The notes under the pieces were generated by a model, which saw only the letters and a program-made list of their open reading frames with translations, was not told where the DNA came from and did not search any database. Both the position numbers and the translations under genes were made by a program. A stretch of DNA of 64,000 nt from an uncultured Desulfobulbaceae bacterium (GTDB taxonomy: Bacteria; Desulfobacterota; Desulfobulbia; Desulfobulbales; BM004): contig CAMYKS010000001.1 of assembly GCA_947259115.1 (NCBI GenBank), positions 60,237-124,236 of the forward strand, given 5' to 3'. Positions 60,759-64,000 of the stretch are shown here, piece after piece (the stretch's first letter is position 1; every line of letters begins with the position of its first letter).

Positions 60759-60905
60759 GCCCGAAGGGTGAACAGTTTTGAAAAAAATCTATTTAGTCAC
60801 TTGGTACAAACTGTAACCGGACAAATACACTGGAAATATAAAATTTAAATCACATAAACAGACATTTAAACTTATTTTTCAAAACTGTTCATGAAATATT
60901 CGGGC
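60759..60905. repeat. Two-part inverted repeat enclosing about 90 bp
   Basis: GCCCGAA-N4-TGAACAGTTTTGAAAAA (60759-60785) is mirrored by TTTTTCAAAACTGTTCA and then TTCGGGC (60875-60905). The inner arms are 17 bp and perfect; the outer arms are 7 bp and perfect with unequal spacers. The AT-rich interior has no frame. It could be a miniature mobile element or a structured RNA. Confidence 0.6.
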
Positions 60906-61279
60906 TAATGTGGACTGGACAGTTAGACATATTACTGTTGACAGACCATTTTATAAATGTAATTAATCAGTTATATTGATTTTTCTATGAAAGTTACATC
61001 ATGTCGATTTGTGTCTACATGGCCCGGGCGCAAAGATGACTGTTTTGCTTGATATTTGGTTAGGGCTTAATTTCTCTAACACTTTGATGGGGGAATTATG
61101 GTCAAGCTCCTGGTGTACTTCCGGCGTTGCGCTTTTTTCTTATTTGTTTTCCGTTATATCCGTTATTACCTGAGCACCCCTGCTCCACATGATGGAACAT
61201 TCATACTTTTCTGCAACCTTCATGGGCTATCATCCTGTGTCAACTTCCCTCACCAGGGCATTTTCGGGGGAGACGGGGC

Positions 61280-62494
61280 ATGAGACTGCAAAATGCTGAA
61301 AATTCCGGGGATAGCTCTGCTTTCCAAGAGCAGCGCCGGCGGATAAGGCAGCTTGAAAACAGGATAGCCGAGCTCACACGGGCCAACAAGTTGTTGAGCG
61401 TTCAGGATGACCTGCAGCGGAAACGATTCAATGATGTCCCGGTCAGTCTTTGGGAAGAGGACTTCTCGGCAATAAAACAGCATACTGATGCCTTGAAGCG
61501 ACAGGGCATAAAAGATTTCAGGAAATATTTCAGCAGCCACCCTGAAGATATTTCCATGCTCGCAGGTAAGGTGAAGATCCGGGAGGTGAATCAGGCCACC
61601 CTGGATCTGTATGGGGCTGAAAATTTCAAGGAGTTGCAAAAGGGATTACCCCGGATTTTCAATAAGCATTCCTACGAGGTGTTTAAGGAGGAAGTTATAG
61701 CCCTGGCCGGGGGCAGAAGGGAATTCTGCTCCGAAGCCGTCAACGTGAGCCTTACCGGCGAGGAGAAACATATTGCCATCAAGGTGGCAATCGCGCCGGG
61801 GCATGAGAATGACTGGGCTGTCATCTGGGTGGCCATCCTGGACATCACCGACCTGAAGCGCGAGGAAAGGGAAGAGCGGCAGCAACAGGAGAAATACCGT
61901 TCTTTTTTTCAAGGGGCAAGCGAGGCCATGCTCGTGGCTGATGTCGCAACCGGTATCATCCTGGAGGTAAACCAGAAGGCCGGCGAACTCATCGATACCC
62001 CCCTTGAAGAAATAGTCGGTATGCACTTTACTCAGTTTTTTCCCAAGCAGGAAAATGACCGCTGCCGTAAGTTGCTCCAGCAGCACGTTGATTCCGGAGG
62101 GTCGGTGTCAGGAGACCTTTGTCTGCAAAATAGATCAGAAACAAAGGTGCCGGTTTCCTTAAGCTCCAGTGTCCAGCAAATCGGCGAAACAAAGTATTTT
62201 CTAGGGATTTTCCGCAAGGCAGCCTCAGAGCAAGGTTATGATACCGCTTCCCATGGTCAAACCGACCGGCGCAAGCCTGAACCCGGTGCTGATAGCGCCC
62301 ACGATCTCAGCCAGCGGGAATTACAGGTTTTGCGGGGCATCGCCGCCGGCAAAACCAACAAGTCGATTGCCGAGGAGCATTGCATCAGTATTAAGACTGT
62401 CCAGACCTACCGGGCCCGGCTCATGAAAAAGATCGGGGCCCGCAATGCCGCGGACCTGGTGTGTCATGCCGCCAGAACAGGGTTGGTGGAGTAG
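61280..62494 (+). CDS. PAS-PAS-LuxR transcriptional regulator
   Basis: The 404-residue protein has an N-terminal coiled coil (RRRIRQLENRIAELTRANKLL, residues about 18-38). One PAS-like domain follows (about 50-195), then a second (205-315; YRSFFQGASEAMLVADVATG). The C-terminal LuxR helix-turn-helix is at about 340-400 (LSQRELQVLRGIAAGKTNKSI, KTVQTYRARLMKKIGA). GGGGAGACGGGG precedes the ATG. No transmembrane segment is visible, so the signal is cytoplasmic. It has no obvious target gene nearby other than the Fic gene downstream. Confidence 0.88.
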   Translation: MRLQNAENSGDSSAFQEQRRRIRQLENRIAELTRANKLLSVQDDLQRKRFNDVPVSLWEEDFSAIKQHTDALKRQGIKDFRKYFSSHPEDISMLAGKVKIREVNQATLDLYGAENFKELQKGLPRIFNKHSYEVFKEEVIALAGGRREFCSEAVNVSLTGEEKHIAIKVAIAPGHENDWAVIWVAILDITDLKREEREERQQQEKYRSFFQGASEAMLVADVATGIILEVNQKAGELIDTPLEEIVGMHFTQFFPKQENDRCRKLLQQHVDSGGSVSGDLCLQNRSETKVPVSLSSSVQQIGETKYFLGIFRKAASEQGYDTASHGQTDRRKPEPGADSAHDLSQRELQVLRGIAAGKTNKSIAEEHCISIKTVQTYRARLMKKIGARNAADLVCHAARTGLVE

Positions 62495-62839
62495 GGCGGG
62501 AATCTCTCCGTCTCCTCATCCCACCTTTTCCTCCCTATGCCCCTGCTATATTTTTTAGCCTAAAATTTGAACCCCATTCCCAGTCCATGGCTAAACGTCT
62601 AGCCAAGACCCTGAATATCAAAATTGACAGGATTTCCTGAACTTTGCATATAATCCCAAGGGATAAATTTCTGGGCGGGTATATGCTTGATTGAATGATG
62701 AGTTTTTGGTTATATCTTGACTTTCTTCCGGGAAAAATCCGTATAAAATCGTGCAGAATATGTGAGGACATAAAATCGGTCATTAGTCCGGTCATTATAA
62801 AAGTTTTAATTTTATTAATTATATGTTATTAAAAAACTT
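62495..62839. other. Gap upstream of the fic gene
   Basis: No gene is supported. The last 110 bp are AT-rich and contain three copies of GACATAA-like words (near 62765, 62860 and a GGTCATTA pair near 62780), which could be operator half-sites. No clear promoter was identified. Confidence 0.4.
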
Positions 62840-64000
62840 ATGTCTAATATTAGAGCGGACATAAGATCAAACATTATAGGGGTCACAGACCGTGGCGAAC
62901 AGGTTTCCATGATGGAACCGCTGCACCTTGCCGCTGATTCTCGATTCCGGAATGAATTAACCGATCTTGCTGTGGAACTGGCAGCAAAAGCGGCCGGGTT
63001 CCGCCGCAGTCTTCCGGATGGGGTGCTTTCTTCGCTGGCCGACCTGGTCAGGAACATGAATTGTTATTACAGCAATCTAATCGAGGGCCATTACACCCAT
63101 CCGATAGAAATTGAACGCGCCCTCCAAAACAAGTACAGCACGGACAAGCAAAAAAGAAATCTGCAGATCGAGGCGAAATCCCATATCGGGGTGCAGATCT
63201 GGATCGATGCAGGCAACCTGAGAAAACGCGCGACTACTGTGGAGGGCATTTGTGAAATTCACCGGCGCTTTGGGGCCCATTTGCCTCCTGAGCTATTATG
63301 GGCAAAGGACCCTGCTACCGGGAAAAAGATCCGCGTTGTACCGGGCAGGCTGCGCGAACAGGATGTCAAGATTGGACAGCATGTTCCGATAAGTCCCGGA
63401 GCGCTGCCGCGATTTCTTAAACGGTTTGAAAAGGTCTATTCAGGACTGGGCAAGTCTGAGATGATTATCGGCACGGCTGCCGCCCATCATCGGCTGCTCT
63501 GGATCCATCCTTTTATCGACGGCAACGGCAGGGTCGCCCGTCTTATGTCTCATGCAATCCTGTTGGAACTGCTTGACACCGGTTCTATATGGTCTGTTGC
63601 CAGAGGCTTGGCACGGAATGTAAAATCCTACAAAGCACATCTGGCAGACTGTGACCTGAAGCGGCGCAACGATCTTGACGGGCGGGGCGGACTGAGTGAG
63701 GAATCCCTGGCGGAATTCACCCGGTTTTTTCTGCAAACCTGTCTGGACCAGATAGATTTCATGGAGGGTCTGGTGCAACCGGACCGCCTGCGACACCGTT
63801 TGCTTTCCTGGGCCGGAGAAGAAATAAAAGCAGGCGCTCTGCCTCCCAAGGCGGAAACCCTGCTTGAAGCAATTTTATACAGGGGCGAACTGTTTCGCAG
63901 CGAACTGCCGAATCTGCTCGGCGTGGGAGAACGTCAGTGCCGGCGCGTGGTTTCAGCATTGACCGGGCAAGAAATTATCAGCGCTGCAAATCCACGTGCA
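62840..64000 (+). CDS. Fic-domain protein, class II (partial, runs off window end)
   Basis: There are 387 codons open from the ATG at 62840 to the window edge. The catalytic Fic motif HPFIDGNGRVAR lies near residue 226. Upstream, SNLIEG at about 78-83 matches the inhibitory helix motif (S/T)xxxE(G/N), which blocks ATP binding until relieved. Fic proteins transfer AMP from ATP to target proteins. The C-terminal part has a winged-helix-like stretch (LPNLLGVGERQCRRVVSALT), typical of Fic proteins that may bind DNA. It is preceded by the PAS-LuxR regulator gene. Confidence 0.93.
   Translation, partial: MSNIRADIRSNIIGVTDRGEQVSMMEPLHLAADSRFRNELTDLAVELAAKAAGFRRSLPDGVLSSLADLVRNMNCYYSNLIEGHYTHPIEIERALQNKYSTDKQKRNLQIEAKSHIGVQIWIDAGNLRKRATTVEGICEIHRRFGAHLPPELLWAKDPATGKKIRVVPGRLREQDVKIGQHVPISPGALPRFLKRFEKVYSGLGKSEMIIGTAAAHHRLLWIHPFIDGNGRVARLMSHAILLELLDTGSIWSVARGLARNVKSYKAHLADCDLKRRNDLDGRGGLSEESLAEFTRFFLQTCLDQIDFMEGLVQPDRLRHRLLSWAGEEIKAGALPPKAETLLEAILYRGELFRSELPNLLGVGERQCRRVVSALTGQEIISAANPRA

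Noticed and set aside
61098..61283. 61-codon frame before the PAS-PAS-LuxR gene
   Set aside because: Low-complexity aromatic content and no ribosome site or homology; it overlaps the next gene start.

Overview
This window looks like part of the chromosome of a sulfur-metabolising anaerobe of the Desulfobacterota (Desulfobulbales or a relative). That placement is inference. It rests on several sigma-54 promoters and enhancer-binding regulators, a multihaem cytochrome with an NrfD-type quinone complex, two TauE/SafE permeases, a probable selenocysteine peroxiredoxin, and the rpmH-rnpA-yidD-yidC-jag-mnmE block. No rRNA, tRNA, CRISPR array or intact insertion sequence was recognised.

Layout. 1-5.4 kb (minus strand): an Mrp-type Na+/H+ antiporter operon (subunits E, F, G and the start of a B-like subunit), an SLC13 permease with TrkA-C domains, and three small stress proteins that share a FAEAGE motif behind a clear sigma-54 promoter. 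5.7-17.6 kb: two related signalling modules. The first has a Lon protease with a response-regulator receiver domain built in, a histidine kinase, an NtrC-type regulator, a small membrane protein and a TauE permease. The second has a paralogous kinase, a PilZ protein, a decayed receiver-Lon paralog and another TauE permease. Dyad-symmetry elements recur upstream of the transporter and stress genes and suggest one regulon. 17.7-23.9 kb: an nth remnant, convergent trkA and trkH, a fused endonuclease III-exonuclease III gene, and lgt. 24-32 kb: mnmG, a zinc-ribbon protein, and the rpmH to mnmE housekeeping block.

32-51 kb is rich in photodamage, oxidative-stress and membrane-lipid genes: a broken pyrimidine-dimer glycosylase gene, the selenoprotein peroxiredoxin, a PEP-synthase-like enzyme overlapping a class II photolyase, a lipid-modification operon (DUF1295, DUF2177, flavin oxidase, DUF1365, cyclopropane synthase-like, DUF2878, SRPBCC), UvsE, a DUF523/DUF1722 protein, an SDR and a lipocalin. 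Three paralogous proteins of about 60 residues ending in GTERW lie in and beside it.

51.5-60.4 kb: a PAS-LuxR regulator, then an operon on the minus strand for a membrane redox complex (multihaem cytochrome c, Tat-exported four-cluster ferredoxin, NrfD-type membrane subunit, two GcvH-like proteins, a small membrane protein, a two-CW-type protein). A consensus sigma-54 promoter and a divergent NtrC-type regulator precede it, and an archaemetzincin gene follows the regulator. 60.4-64 kb: a sparse stretch with an unusual inverted repeat, a PAS-PAS-LuxR regulator, and a Fic protein cut by the window end.

The strongest candidates for something new are the receiver-Lon system with its FAEAGE-motif partners, and the NrfD complex whose GcvH-like and small membrane subunits share a C-terminal DGG motif.
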